DNA of 64,000 nt, taken from assembly GCA_947259575.1 (NCBI GenBank), contig CAMYMU010000002.1:105092-169091 (forward strand). The letters run 5' to 3'. A model generated the notes under the pieces. That model did no database searches. It was not told the origin of the DNA and worked only from the letters and a program-made list of their open reading frames with translations. The DNA comes from an uncultured Ectothiorhodospiraceae bacterium. Lineage in GTDB: Bacteria > Pseudomonadota > Gammaproteobacteria > UBA6429 > Thiohalophilaceae. Positions 28,411 through 38,236 of the stretch are shown piece by piece. Positions within the stretch are counted from its first letter, which is position 1. Each line of letters opens with the position of its first letter. The position numbers and the translations under genes are program-made.

Positions 28411-29784
28411 CTAGATGAAGGCAAATCCGACCTGGAAGAGTTTTTCCACTTCCAGGATAGACTTTTTATCCACTACGAACAGGATAACGTGATCTTCCGG
28501 TTCGATACGTGTGTCATGATGGGCAATGATGACTTCATCGTTACGTACGATAGCACCAATGGTTGTACCGGGTGGTAGTTTCAAGTCTTCGATAGTACGA
28601 CCGACCACTTTGGAAGAGTTTTCATCACCATGGGCAATGGCCTCAATCGCCTCGGCGGCACCGCGTCGTAATGAATGCACCTTAGCTACGTCACCGCGAC
28701 GTACGTGTGCCAGTAAGGCCCCGATGGTTACTTGTTGTGGTGATATCGCGATATCAATGTCGCCACTTTGTACCAGGTCTACATAGGCGGTGCGATTGAT
28801 TAGGGTCATTACTTTGCGGGCCCCCAGTCGTTTGGCTAACATCGAGGACAGGATGTTGGCTTCATCATCATTGGTTAAGGCGCAGTAGATATCGGTGCTC
28901 TCGATATTCTCTTCGAGCAACAGATCCTGATCCGCGACGTCACCTTTTAACACGATCGTTTTTTCCAACTCAGAGGAGAGTTGTTGTGTCCGGCCAGGGT
29001 TGTGGTCTATCAGTTTGACCTGGTACTCATTTTCCAGAATCTTGGCGACGCGTCGACCAATGTTACCACCACCAGCGACCATGATACGTTTATAGGGTTT
29101 GTCGATTCGGCGAAGCTCACTCATCACCGCACGAATATCTTTTTTCGCGGCAATGAAAAAGACTTCATCATCGGCTTCGATGACTGTATGGCCCTCGGGC
29201 AGGATCGCACGATTGCGCCGGTAGATGGCCGCGACGCGGGTATCGACCTTGGGCATATGCTCACGAAGACGTTGAAGCTCATGCCCTACCAACGGACCAC
29301 CGTAATAGGCACGCACGCCGACTAATTGCACCTGGCCGTCGGCAAAGTCCAGCACCTGTAGTGCACCCGGGTGTTCAATCAAACGTTTGATGTTATCGGT
29401 AATTAACTGTTCGGGGCTAATCAGTACATCAACTGGTAAGGCTTCCTGGGTAAACAGTTTCTCTTCTCTTAGGTATTCCAAAGCACGCACGCGGGCGATT
29501 TTGGTCGGGGTATGAAAAATCGTATAGGCAACCTGGCAAGCGATCATGTTGATTTCATCAGCATCGGTGACTGCAATCAACATGTCGGCATCATCCGCAC
29601 CGGCACTGCGTAACACATCCGGGTAGGAGGCATTACCCTCAATAGTTCGAATATCAAGGTGGTCCTGCAAGGCACGCAGCAGCTCGGGGTTTTGATCAAC
29701 CAACGTAATATCGTTGGCCTCCGAAGTAAGGTGTTCGGCCAATGAGCTGCCGACTGTACCGGCACCGAGAATGATGATCTTCAT
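28411..29784 (-). CDS. trkA: Trk potassium transporter NAD-binding subunit TrkA
   Basis: A 457-residue cytoplasmic regulator with two RCK units. Each has a Rossmann domain with GxGxx[16 protein letters not shown] at the start and [15 protein letters not shown] near residue 235. Each is followed by a TrkA-C domain. It binds NAD(H) and nucleotides and gates TrkH. The spacing of 8 nt to trkH shows co-transcription. About 90 nt separate it from ntrX, so the operon may continue from rsmB-ntrYX as in related genomes, or a promoter may lie in that gap. Confidence 0.96.
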   Translation of the reverse strand: MKIIILGAGTVGSSLAEHLTSEANDITLVDQNPELLRALQDHLDIRTIEGNASYPDVLRSAGADDADMLIAVTDADEINMIACQVAYTIFHTPTKIARVRALEYLREEKLFTQEALPVDVLISPEQLITDNIKRLIEHPGALQVLDFADGQVQLVGVRAYYGGPLVGHELQRLREHMPKVDTRVAAIYRRNRAILPEGHTVIEADDEVFFIAAKKDIRAVMSELRRIDKPYKRIMVAGGGNIGRRVAKILENEYQVKLIDHNPGRTQQLSSELEKTIVLKGDVADQDLLLEENIESTDIYCALTNDDEANILSSMLAKRLGARKVMTLINRTAYVDLVQSGDIDIAISPQQVTIGALLAHVRRGDVAKVHSLRRGAAEAIEAIAHGDENSSKVVGRTIEDLKLPPGTTIGAIVRNDEVIIAHHDTRIEPEDHVILFVVDKKSILEVEKLFQVGFAFI

Positions 29785-29874
29785 GTGGCGATTTTTATTA
29801 TTGAGTAATAGCCAGAGTATAGCGTAACTGATCGTTTATGGGAGTATTGTCGTAACAAATCTTATATCCAGGTT

Positions 29875-31305
29875 TTATGATTCTTTCTCGCTAACCTGTT
29901 TGGGATCGATTTCAAGCGAGCGTAATTTTCGATAGAGGTGTGTTCTTTCCAGGCCGACAATTTTGGCAACCTTGCCTACACTGCCGCCATGTTGTTGTAA
30001 TTGATATTCCAGATAAGCCTTTTCGAACTGCTCACGTGCTTCACGGAGTGGACGATCGTAACCCAGCGGCAAGCCGGGGACGACCTGTTGCTGTGTGCCG
30101 AGTGCCTGTTCGATTTCTTCAAGGCTAATTTCCGTGCCTGCACCAATAATCAGCAAGCGTTGCACAAGATTACTGAGCTCGCGAATGTTGCCGGGCCAGT
30201 GGTAATTGCGTAAACGGTTCTGTGCAGCCAGGGAAAACTGGCGATAGGGTAGTTTTTCCTGCTCTACATAGAGGTTAACGTAATAGTTCAGCAGTTCCGG
30301 AACATCTTCCCGATGTTCGCGCAGTGAAGGCACGCGTAACGGCACAACATTCAACTGATAATACAGGTCTTTGCGAAACTTACCTTGTTCGATCAGCTGT
30401 TCAAGATCGTAATGGGTGGCGGCAACCACGCGCACGAATACCTGCACCGGTTGATCACTGCCTGCGCGTAGAAATGTCTTGGTCTCCAGGGCGGAATTGA
30501 GTTTCGCCTGAGTAGTAAGATCCATGTCGCCGACATCGCTGAGGAACAAGGTACCGCCATTTGCCTGCTCGAGTAGACCATAGTGAGTCTTACCATCTTC
30601 CTCATAGCCGAATAGTTCGCGGGCTGCATTGTCGGGGCTCATTGAGGCTACGCTGATCTCAATAAAGGGACGTTCCTTCTGTGGGCTACAGTTATGCAGA
30701 TAGTGAGCAATCACATTCATGCCACTACCGGACTCCCCTGTCATCAGGATCCAGGTTTCATGCTGTGCAATACGCTTGACCTGTTCGCGTAGGCGCTGCA
30801 TGACAGCGCTGCGACCAATAGGCTCTTGCGGGATATGTGAATGCCGCTTGAGGCCCTGATTTTCTCGTTGCAGTTTTTCCTGTTCGAGAGCATGTTCGAT
30901 AGTTAGTAAGAGTTTGACCAGGGAGAGTGGTTTTTCGATAAAGTCATAGGCGCCCAGGCGGGTTGCTTCAACCGCGGTTTCGACGGTGCCATGTCCCGAC
31001 ATCATGATCACGGGCATGGGCAGGCCACCACCTTCATCGGACCATTCTTTTAAGAGGGTGATGCCATCAACATCGGGCATCCAGATATCGAGCAAAACCA
31101 GATCCGGACGCCGCTCTCGGTGGGCAATACGTGCGGTCTCACCGTTTTCGGCGATACTGACCTCGTAACCCTCATCTTCGAGAATTTCCTGTAACAGATT
31201 ACGAATATCAGGCTCATCATCGACCACCAGAATGTACGGATTTGGCCGTGGCCCCCGATTGTCCTGGCGTTCATTCAAGCTTTGTTCTTGTTCATGCGGC
31301 AGCAT
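29875..31305 (-). CDS. ntrX: NtrX-like response regulator with degenerate AAA+ domain
   Basis: A 476-residue protein with receiver domain (about 23-140, acceptor Asp73 in LLDIWMPDVDG), sigma-54-activator-like AAA+ domain (about 165-395) and Fis-type helix-turn-helix (about 425-470, VGKVAKIVGLERTHLYRKLRSL). The ATPase motifs are broken: Walker A reads GESGSGM (190-196), with Met in place of Lys; the usual GAFTGA loop is absent (EEDGKTHYG instead); Walker B reads LFLSDVGDM. So it probably binds DNA but cannot activate sigma-54 promoters in the usual way. It overlaps ntrY by 14 nt. NtrYX governs nitrogen, redox or envelope responses in other Proteobacteria. Confidence 0.9.
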   Translation of the reverse strand: MLPHEQEQSLNERQDNRGPRPNPYILVVDDEPDIRNLLQEILEDEGYEVSIAENGETARIAHRERRPDLVLLDIWMPDVDGITLLKEWSDEGGGLPMPVIMMSGHGTVETAVEATRLGAYDFIEKPLSLVKLLLTIEHALEQEKLQRENQGLKRHSHIPQEPIGRSAVMQRLREQVKRIAQHETWILMTGESGSGMNVIAHYLHNCSPQKERPFIEISVASMSPDNAARELFGYEEDGKTHYGLLEQANGGTLFLSDVGDMDLTTQAKLNSALETKTFLRAGSDQPVQVFVRVVAATHYDLEQLIEQGKFRKDLYYQLNVVPLRVPSLREHREDVPELLNYYVNLYVEQEKLPYRQFSLAAQNRLRNYHWPGNIRELSNLVQRLLIIGAGTEISLEEIEQALGTQQQVVPGLPLGYDRPLREAREQFEKAYLEYQLQQHGGSVGKVAKIVGLERTHLYRKLRSLEIDPKQVSEKES

Positions 31306-33535
31306 CAGAGTTACCCGCTTCGTCGTGTAAGTCGATATTCAGGCTTTCTTGTTGATCTTTATTTACAGGTAAGCGTATCACAACTGAGGCGCCGCCTATC
31401 TCATTATTCTCTGCCCATATCATACCACCATGTTCCTCGATTATTTTTTTTACTATCGCAAGTCCCAGGCCACTGCCTTTGGGTTTGTTGGTGACATAGG
31501 GCTCGAACAGTTCACCCACCAAATCATCAGGTATGCCGGTGCCATTATCGTTGATTTTTAGTTCAACAAATTTACAGGCCTCTTTTTCCATGCACTGTGT
31601 GGAGATCTCAAGCTCGGGTTTGGTTTGGTCCTGCATCGCCTCCAGGGCATTCTTGATCAGGTTGTGTAGCAGTTGTCGTATACGACCATCGTCGGCATCT
31701 ATTTCAGGTGTATCCTGATCGAGATTGAGTTTGATTAGGCACCCCATATCGTTGTTTCGATATAAGTCGGACACCTCTGTGATTACAGCATTCAGATTGG
31801 TAGGTTGTAACTCAATGTTGGGCATACGCGCATAATCGGAGAAGGCTTTTACCATTTCCTTGAGTGTCTCTACCTGTTGCACGATGGTATGGGTGGAGCG
31901 ATCCAGTAGTTCAGCGTCCTTTGCAGGTAGTTTGTCCAGGTATTTGTGCCGTAAACGCTCTGCCGACAATTGAATGGGTGTTAATGGGTTTTTGATCTCG
32001 TGGGCCAGGCGTCGCGCCACTTCACCCCAGGCTGCGTTGCGTTGCGCCTGTACTAAATTAGTAATGTCATCAAACACAATAATATAGCCACTGCTTGGTC
32101 CTGATTGATCGGTCGCAGATAACGAGCTACCTCGGCAAAGTAAAACCTGGCGGCCGGTGGCATTAAAGAAAGTCATTTCTTCCTGCCATTCCATATCCTG
32201 GCTATCGAGGTGGGACAGAATCATGTCGATGAACAGTAAAGTTTGTGGCTGCTCATGTGAAAGTTTATTCAAGGAAAAACCTTCATAGGGCTCAAGTGTA
32301 AGCCCAAGGATCTGACTGGCCGCAGCATTACAGGTATGGATGCGCCGGTCATGGTCCAGGGTGATAACGCCGGAAGATAAGTTAGTTAGCACCACTTCAA
32401 GATAAGCATGTTGCTCGGCAAGTTGTTGCTGGCTGCGATTGGCCTCATCGGTCACCATCGCAATTTTTTGGGTCATCTGGTTAAAGGACTTCACCAGAAA
32501 ACCAAGCTCATCTTTACCTGAGGTCGGGAGTTGTGTTTGATAGTCACCCTCGGCAACGGCCTCAGTACCATCCACTAGATCACTAATCGGTTGGACTAGT
32601 TTTTTCGCAAAATAAAATGCAACCCAAATGGCCATTAATATTGATAACAAAAGTACCAGCGACAAGGTAAATACAAAAGATATCTTCAGTGACTCACGGA
32701 AATAGACCCGCTCACGATAAGCCGTGTAGGATTCCTGCACACTGTTGGCCAGAGTATTGATGCGTTCCGTTACATTAAAAGTGCTTTGCAGTATGCGCGG
32801 TTCACCAACTGGATCAGCGCTGGGTATTAGAATGGCTACACGGATAGCATACTGACTTCCATCATTGAGTGGTTCGATATCTACATAGTCGTTGCCCTGG
32901 TTAAGATAGGTCTGGATCGATTCATCCAGGCGGCTCGGTAATAGTTTTAATGACTCATCACTACTTGAGGCAATGATATTGCCCGGTGAACTTAATAGCG
33001 TGAGTTCAGTTGCGCCGAGGTTGATCCTGATGTCATTAATCGATAGCGCAGTGAGTTCATCGGGAATCGCATCAAATTCCTTGGATATTTGTTTTGTCTG
33101 GCGCAATAATTCTCGTTTACGAATACTGAGTGATGCCTTGCTGAGTTCCAGCGCATCATCCAGTGCGCCTTCAACCCGCACTGAGAACCAGCTATCAATA
33201 CCCTGTTTCAGAAAGTCTAAAGAAAAGTAATAAACCACACTCACGGGGATAAACGACATGATTGCAAACAATAAAACCAGGCGTGCGGTTAGGCGGGAAC
33301 CGGTGAGATTCCGTTTCAGTGCACTCAACAATGAGTAGAGGTTCTTAATGATCAGGCCGACCAGTAGGATGATGGCCAGTACATTAATGATCAGTAAAGT
33401 TGTAAAAAGTGTATCGAGATTGGTTGAGCCGTGAATAGCATCACTGAGCATGCCTAGTGACGCCATGATCAAAATAATCAAGGCAATGATTGGCTTGGCG
33501 CCCGAGAATAATTTTTTCAGGGTTGTAAGGGCCAT
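31292..33535 (-). CDS. ntrY: NtrY-like sensor histidine kinase
   Basis: A 747-residue membrane kinase. Several N-terminal helices (about residues 12-110) and another near 300 bracket a large periplasmic part. A HAMP domain (about 325-380) is followed by a PAS domain (about 385-495) and the transmitter with H-box RRLAHEIKNPLTPIQLSAERLR (His512), N box and GSGLGLAIVKKIIEEHGG. Length and layout match the NtrY family. Its 3' end overlaps ntrX by 14 nt and its 5' end overlaps the DUF4390 gene by 19 nt, so all three are translated in coupled fashion. Confidence 0.94.
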   Translation of the reverse strand: MALTTLKKLFSGAKPIIALIILIMASLGMLSDAIHGSTNLDTLFTTLLIINVLAIILLVGLIIKNLYSLLSALKRNLTGSRLTARLVLLFAIMSFIPVSVVYYFSLDFLKQGIDSWFSVRVEGALDDALELSKASLSIRKRELLRQTKQISKEFDAIPDELTALSINDIRINLGATELTLLSSPGNIIASSSDESLKLLPSRLDESIQTYLNQGNDYVDIEPLNDGSQYAIRVAILIPSADPVGEPRILQSTFNVTERINTLANSVQESYTAYRERVYFRESLKISFVFTLSLVLLLSILMAIWVAFYFAKKLVQPISDLVDGTEAVAEGDYQTQLPTSGKDELGFLVKSFNQMTQKIAMVTDEANRSQQQLAEQHAYLEVVLTNLSSGVITLDHDRRIHTCNAAASQILGLTLEPYEGFSLNKLSHEQPQTLLFIDMILSHLDSQDMEWQEEMTFFNATGRQVLLCRGSSLSATDQSGPSSGYIIVFDDITNLVQAQRNAAWGEVARRLAHEIKNPLTPIQLSAERLRHKYLDKLPAKDAELLDRSTHTIVQQVETLKEMVKAFSDYARMPNIELQPTNLNAVITEVSDLYRNNDMGCLIKLNLDQDTPEIDADDGRIRQLLHNLIKNALEAMQDQTKPELEISTQCMEKEACKFVELKINDNGTGIPDDLVGELFEPYVTNKPKGSGLGLAIVKKIIEEHGGMIWAENNEIGGASVVIRLPVNKDQQESLNIDLHDEAGNSDAAA

Positions 33536-34119
33536 TCGTACCAGTCACTTTCAAGTCGCCATTGAGATGAGATGTAAGCTACCGGACGCATGGGAGCAGG
33601 CAAGGCTTCCAGGTCCAGGAAAGTGCGCAAGCGTACCAGGTAACGCGCATCATCACTTGTCAGGTTTGCATCCAGAATCGGCAGGGAGTCTAGTTGTCCC
33701 AATGCCGAGACTGCACCGTGTAGAGAATCATAGTTTTCTTGCGCACCACTATTAAGGTTGTTGATGATGTATTTTTCAGTGAGCGCGTGATAGAGCAAAA
33801 GGTACCCCTGTTGCAGTTCGGAAATCTCTTTATTCAGCCACCAATTACGTTCTCGCTCAACTTCAATTTTGATGAGTACGATCAGGGGTACACCGTTTTC
33901 GAGCGCCTCGATGGCAGCATCAGAAAAACTGTAATCAATTTCGGCGCTGAGTGTGTAGACTTTGTCGACCAGGCTCGTTTCTACCGAGCGAACGGTGAAG
34001 GCATCGGCATAAACGGTTGAGCTGAGGCCAGTTAAAACCGTAGCCATGAAAAGCTTTTGCAGGAATTTGCGGGGGCTGAAATCAGGCTTCTTTATATATA
34101 AGCGTGTAATAAAAGCCAT
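33517..34119 (-). CDS. DUF4390 periplasmic protein
   Basis: About 200 residues from ATG 34119, chosen because GGTGAGGA precedes it and the frame overlaps the rsmB end in the way coupled genes do; longer upstream starts lie deep in rsmB. Residues about 18-38 form a signal peptide ending near TVYADA. The rest (for example SLVDKVYTLSAEIDYSFSDAAIEALENGVPL and RNWWLNKEISELQQGYLLLYHALTEKYIINNL) fits DUF4390, a family found almost only between rsmB and ntrY in gammaproteobacteria and betaproteobacteria. Its role is unknown; the constant place suggests that it serves the NtrY periplasmic sensor (inference). Confidence 0.85.
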   Translation of the reverse strand: MAFITRLYIKKPDFSPRKFLQKLFMATVLTGLSSTVYADAFTVRSVETSLVDKVYTLSAEIDYSFSDAAIEALENGVPLIVLIKIEVERERNWWLNKEISELQQGYLLLYHALTEKYIINNLNSGAQENYDSLHGAVSALGQLDSLPILDANLTSDDARYLVRLRTFLDLEALPAPMRPVAYISSQWRLESDWYEWPLQP

Positions 34120-35380
34120 CCATACCGTCCTCACCGGGCAGGATCTGACGTCCGTGTTGGCGCGCATGGCCCCATTCTGCACTGATGATTTGTTCTCTGG
34201 CATTCTGGTTATTTTGTATAAATTGTTGAATTTGCTGATCATTTTCCTCTGCCAAGATTGAGCAGGTGGAATATAACAGCATACCGCCGGTTTTCAGTAA
34301 GGGCCAGAGCCTAGACAACATTTGTGCCTGGGTTTGGACCAGGTTTTCGATGTCTTCTGGCAGGCGGAGTAGCTTAATATCCGGATGACGGCGAATCACA
34401 CCGGTAGCACTGCAGGGGGCATCCAGCAGAATTCGGTCGAATTTGTTTTGGTCCCACCATTTTTCTGGATCTTGTGCGTCGCCCTGTTTTATTTCAGCAC
34501 TTAGACCCAATCGATCCAGATTTTCACTGACTTTTTGCAGCCTGGGCTCAGAAATATCGATTGCGGTGATATTGATGTTTTCACCGAGCTCGAGCAAGTG
34601 TGCTGTTTTACCACCAGGCGCAGCACAGGCATCTAGAATACGTTCACCCGATTGGGGCGCGAGTAAGTTAGCAGCCAATTGTGCAGCCTGATCCTGAATA
34701 CTCACCAAACCACCCACGAAACCAGGCAGTTCATTGACTTCAACCGCAGTTTCACATTGTAGTCCGGCAGCTGAATGTGGACAGGGTGTCGCCTTGATTC
34801 CCTTGCTCGTTAGGCTCGCTAGGTAATTTTCACGTGTGGTCTTTTGCAGGTTCACGCGAAGGGTAAATGGTCCCGCCTGATTATTAGCTTCGATTATGGC
34901 TTTGTACTCAGTGGGCCAATGTTTTTTAAATAATCTTATTAACCACTTTGGATGGGCTGCACGCGCACCCTCATTGTCCTTTGCGATCTGTTGCAGACTG
35001 TCTTGTTCACGCAAGGCGCTTCTGAGTACCGCATTAATTAAACCTTTGGCCCAGTTTTTTTTCAGATCCAGTCCGGCCTTAACGGCTTCAGAGACACAGG
35101 CATGGGAAGGGGTTTGCATGTAATAGATTTCAAAAATACCGGCAAGTAACAGGCATTCAACAAGCTTTTCTTTGTTGCGGATTGGTTTATCGATTAATTT
35201 GCTCAGAAAAAAAAGCAGGCGCGGATAAAAGCGCATAACACCAAAACACATTGCCTTGATGAAGGAATGGCTTGCTTGTTCGGATTGTTTTAAGTGTCGT
35301 TCAAAGGCGTCGTCGAGATTCAAGCCATCGTGTGCAACGGAATAAATAATCTGGGCAGCTGTAGCGCGCGGGTTTAGCAT
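34082..35380 (-). CDS. rsmB: 16S rRNA m5C967 methyltransferase RsmB
   Basis: About 432 residues from the ATG at 35380 (MLNPRATAAQIIYSV), close to the Escherichia coli length; a longer frame to 35455 runs into fmt and is unlikely. A NusB-like RNA-binding domain (1-140) is followed by a Rossmann methyltransferase domain. That domain has DACAAPGGKTAHLLEL (motif I), RILLDAPCSATGVIRRHPDIK (motif IV with PC) and the catalytic Cys in YSTCSILAEEND. It methylates C967 of 16S rRNA. It follows fmt by about 20 nt on the same strand. Confidence 0.95.
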   Translation of the reverse strand: MLNPRATAAQIIYSVAHDGLNLDDAFERHLKQSEQASHSFIKAMCFGVMRFYPRLLFFLSKLIDKPIRNKEKLVECLLLAGIFEIYYMQTPSHACVSEAVKAGLDLKKNWAKGLINAVLRSALREQDSLQQIAKDNEGARAAHPKWLIRLFKKHWPTEYKAIIEANNQAGPFTLRVNLQKTTRENYLASLTSKGIKATPCPHSAAGLQCETAVEVNELPGFVGGLVSIQDQAAQLAANLLAPQSGERILDACAAPGGKTAHLLELGENINITAIDISEPRLQKVSENLDRLGLSAEIKQGDAQDPEKWWDQNKFDRILLDAPCSATGVIRRHPDIKLLRLPEDIENLVQTQAQMLSRLWPLLKTGGMLLYSTCSILAEENDQQIQQFIQNNQNAREQIISAEWGHARQHGRQILPGEDGMDGFYYTLIYKEA

Positions 35381-35399
35381 AGCGGAAATTTTTTCACAG

Positions 35400-36362
35400 C
35401 TAAGTCGATGGCTGGGTAAATTGTTGACCATTGCTAAACAGATCGGGATGGCCATTATGCAGGTCTGCCACTGACATGGCTCTGCTACCGGGTAACTGGC
35501 AATTGACTAAACGTAGTTGTCCTTTACCACACTGCACATCAATACCATCACGGGTGTAGCCAAGAATCTCACCTTCATTACCCGTTGCAGATTGGTCGAG
35601 TATTTCTGCCTTATGGATACGAATAATTTTATCCTCGAGTTGGGTTTGACTGCCGGGCCAGGGGAAAAAAGCCCGTATCTGGCGATCAATCTCTATCGCG
35701 GATTGGCTCCAGTCGATCCAACTTTCAGCCTTATTGAGTTTTTTTGCATAGCAAGCAAGGCTGTCATCTTGTTGCTCGGGTTTTAGCTGACGACTCTCAA
35801 GCAGTTTTAATGCATCAATGATTGCACCACCACCAAGCTCAGCCAGACGATCATGTAAAGAGCCACCAGTATCGGTTTCAGAGATCGGAGTCGTGACTTT
35901 TAACAACATATCCCCAGTATCCAGGCCTTCGTTCATTTGCATGATAGTAATGCCGGTCTCTTGATCACCTGCAAGAATCGCCCGCTGAATGGGCGCGGCC
36001 CCGCGCCAGCGCGGTAACAAAGAGGCATGAATATTGAGGCAGCCATATTTAGGAGCATCCAGAATTGCAGGGGGTAACAGCAAACCATAGGCTGCAACGA
36101 TCATTAAATCAGCCTGATAGTTTTTTAAGGTTTCTATAGCACCGTCTTGTTTAAAGTTAATCGGTTGTTCAACGGGAATAGAATGTTCAAGCGCCAGGGC
36201 TTTAACCGGGCTGGGTTTTAATTTACGTCCGCGTCCGGAGGGACGATCGGGCTGGGTGTAAACCGCAATAATTTCATATTGTGCATCAATGATTTTTTGT
36301 AAGGCCGCTGCGGCGAAATCCGGGGTACCGGCAAATATGATCTTAAGCTTTGGCTCTTCCAT
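35400..36362 (-). CDS. fmt: Methionyl-tRNA formyltransferase
   Basis: About 320 residues from ATG 36362 (MEEPKLKIIFAGTPDF); a GTG two codons upstream is the alternative. It formylates initiator Met-tRNA. The N-terminal formyltransferase domain has HASLLPRWRGAAPIQRAILAGD with the catalytic Asn-His-Asp set and the SLLPRWRGAAPI signature; the C-terminal OB domain binds tRNA. It usually follows def directly, but here def lies 2 kb away beyond two oxidative-stress genes. A terminator stands 12 nt upstream, so fmt needs its own promoter or read-through. Confidence 0.96.
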   Translation of the reverse strand: MEEPKLKIIFAGTPDFAAAALQKIIDAQYEIIAVYTQPDRPSGRGRKLKPSPVKALALEHSIPVEQPINFKQDGAIETLKNYQADLMIVAAYGLLLPPAILDAPKYGCLNIHASLLPRWRGAAPIQRAILAGDQETGITIMQMNEGLDTGDMLLKVTTPISETDTGGSLHDRLAELGGGAIIDALKLLESRQLKPEQQDDSLACYAKKLNKAESWIDWSQSAIEIDRQIRAFFPWPGSQTQLEDKIIRIHKAEILDQSATGNEGEILGYTRDGIDVQCGKGQLRLVNCQLPGSRAMSVADLHNGHPDLFSNGQQFTQPST

Positions 36363-36373
36363 GAACACTATTG

Positions 36374-36423
36374 TAAAGAAAAGGCCGGGTTCTTTCCTGC
36401 TAAATCAGGAACAAACCCGGCCT
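36374..36423 (-). terminator. Terminator of the peroxiredoxin-glutaredoxin gene
   Basis: A 10-bp outer stem AGGCCGGGTT (36382-36391) with AACCCGGCCT (36414-36423), plus an inner TTCCTG/CAGGAA stem. On the minus strand the hairpin is followed by TTTTCTTT. It isolates the peroxiredoxin gene from fmt. Confidence 0.8.
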
Positions 36424-36430
36424 ATTTGTT

Positions 36431-37171
36431 TTAAGCTGCCTTGCTTGCTGCGAGGTGTTTTTCCAAATCTTCAGAGCCACCGATGTAATCACCATTGATG
36501 AACACCTGAGGAACGGTTGATGTACCTGATACTGCACGCAGGGTTGATTCTTTGTAGTCGCGGTTTAGTACCAGTTCTTCAAATGGGATGTTGGCATCGT
36601 TCAACAAACCTTTGGCACGGATACAGTATGGGCAACCCTCACGACTGAACACAGTTACGTCTAGTGGAGTAGCTGCATTTGGCGCAACATAGGCCAGCAT
36701 GGTGTCGGCATCTGAGACCTCAAAGGGATCACCGGGGACATCTGGCTCGATAAACATCTTTTCGATCACACCATCTTTGACCAGCATGGAGTAGCGCCAT
36801 GAACGCTTACCAAAACCAAGGTCGGCTTTGCTAACTAACATGCCCATGCCTTCACTAAATTCACCGTTACCATCAGGGATGAAAGTGATATTGTCGGCTT
36901 CCTGTTCAGCTTTCCATTCGTTCATTACGAAGGCATCGTTCACCGAGACACAAACCACTTCATCAACGCCATTCTGCTTAAATACAGGTGTTAACTGGTT
37001 ATAGCGTGGTACATGTGTCGATGAACAAGTCGGTGTGAACGCGCCTGGCAGAGAGAACACGACAACAGTTTTACCTTTAAAGATGTCATCTGTGGTTACA
37101 TCTAACCACTCATGATTCTGGCGGGTGCGAAAAGTAACCTGGGGTACGTTTTGACCTTCATGATTTTTCAT
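36431..37171 (-). CDS. Hybrid peroxiredoxin 5-glutaredoxin
   Basis: A 246-residue fusion from the ATG at 37171, which has AGAGGA at good distance; the longer frame to 37213 lacks a site. The peroxiredoxin-5 domain (1-165) has peroxidatic Cys49 in GAFTPTCSS. The glutaredoxin domain (about 170-240) has CPYC at Cys180-Cys183 and the [14 protein letters not shown] glutathione-binding motif. Cys positions agree with those of the Haemophilus influenzae hybrid Prx5, which reduces peroxides using glutathione. It is divergent from oxyR, which probably induces it; it has its own terminator. Confidence 0.95.
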   Translation of the reverse strand: MKNHEGQNVPQVTFRTRQNHEWLDVTTDDIFKGKTVVVFSLPGAFTPTCSSTHVPRYNQLTPVFKQNGVDEVVCVSVNDAFVMNEWKAEQEADNITFIPDGNGEFSEGMGMLVSKADLGFGKRSWRYSMLVKDGVIEKMFIEPDVPGDPFEVSDADTMLAYVAPNAATPLDVTVFSREGCPYCIRAKGLLNDANIPFEELVLNRDYKESTLRAVSGTSTVPQVFINGDYIGGSEDLEKHLAASKAA

Positions 37172-37268
37172 AATTAATCCTCTTTTAAAATTTATGGTAT
37201 TCATGGCTGTCACGAACAGCCTTCCTCGAACATGTGATTATTATCGGGCTCTCGTTTCGATAGTTGAA

Positions 37269-37305
37269 ATCGTTTATATCGACTATATTGATAGTTAATA
37301 TCAAT
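37269..37305. promoter_or_regulatory. Candidate OxyR operator between prx-grx and oxyR
   Basis: In the 153-bp divergent gap, ATCGtttatatCGAC-N7-ATAGttaatatCAAT follows the E. coli OxyR pattern ATAGntnnnanCTAT-N7-ATAGntnnnanCTAT with a few mismatches. A perfect ATTGATA...TATCAAT palindrome lies inside it (37287-37305). It sits about 20 bp before the oxyR ATG. Confidence 0.5.
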
Positions 37306-37324
37306 CAATGAATTAACGTTAGAA

Positions 37325-38227
37325 ATGAACCTAAGAGAGCTCGAATATTTAATTGCAGTCGATGAGGAACGCCATTTTCACAAGGCGGCAGCTAGGTGCT
37401 TTGTCAGTCAGCCGACCCTGAGTGGACAGCTTAAAAAGCTGGAACAGGAGCTGGGTGTCTTATTAATTGAGCGAAGCAACCGGCGGGTTGATATGACCGA
37501 GGTGGGCAAAGAAGTGGTGACGCAGGCCAGGAAGGTCCTAGCCAGGGTTAATGACATAAAAACCATTGCTCAGACATTTCATGATCCTATGGTGGGTGAT
37601 TTAAGTGTTGGCATTATCCCAACCATCGCACCGTATTTATTACCGATTATCATGCCGGGCCTGAATAAGCAGTTTTCTGACTTAAAGCTCTGGCTCTATG
37701 AATACCAGACCGAGGTGTTACTGGAGAAACTACGCCGTGCCGAACTGGACCTGCTTATTCTGGCTTTACCAATCAAGCCGCATGAGTTTGAGGAAGTTGA
37801 TCTGTTCAGAGAGCCCTTTCGCTTAGCGCTAAAAAAAGGAGAGTCTCTATCGAAACGGGAGAATATCACCCTGGGTGACATCGCCAATCGTGAAATTTTG
37901 TTACTCGAAGAGGGACATTGTCTACGTGGACACGTGCTTGATATGTGTTCCATAGTGGACGTAACCGAGTCGGCCCAATTTAAGGCAACTAGCCTGGAGA
38001 CCCTGCGCCATATGGTTGGTGAGGGTATGGGCATGACATTGATGCCTGAGTTGGCGGTACCGGCGAAGACAACCAAACGGGATCTTATCCAATATGTAGA
38101 GTTCAGTGACCCAAAGCCGAATCGACGGATTGGTATGTTGTATCGTAAAAACAGCTACCGGGAAGAGGCGTTTAATAATATTGCGGAGCAAATTAAGTCT
38201 TTGTTACCAGTGAGTATTTTTTTCTAA
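37325..38227 (+). CDS. oxyR: Hydrogen-peroxide-sensing LysR regulator OxyR
   Basis: A 300-residue LysR-type regulator. Winged helix-turn-helix at residues 1-60 (LEYLIAVDEERHFHKAAARCFVSQPTLSGQLKKLE). The substrate-binding domain holds the redox pair Cys199 and Cys208 in GHCLRGHVLDMC, identical in number and spacing to E. coli OxyR, so I call OxyR and not another LysR protein. H2O2 forms a disulfide that turns it into an activator. It is divergent from the peroxiredoxin-glutaredoxin gene with an operator-like site between them, and its 3' end converges on def 10 nt away. Confidence 0.95.
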   Translation: MNLRELEYLIAVDEERHFHKAAARCFVSQPTLSGQLKKLEQELGVLLIERSNRRVDMTEVGKEVVTQARKVLARVNDIKTIAQTFHDPMVGDLSVGIIPTIAPYLLPIIMPGLNKQFSDLKLWLYEYQTEVLLEKLRRAELDLLILALPIKPHEFEEVDLFREPFRLALKKGESLSKRENITLGDIANREILLLEEGHCLRGHVLDMCSIVDVTESAQFKATSLETLRHMVGEGMGMTLMPELAVPAKTTKRDLIQYVEFSDPKPNRRIGMLYRKNSYREEAFNNIAEQIKSLLPVSIFF

Positions 38228-38236
38228 GAACCAGGC

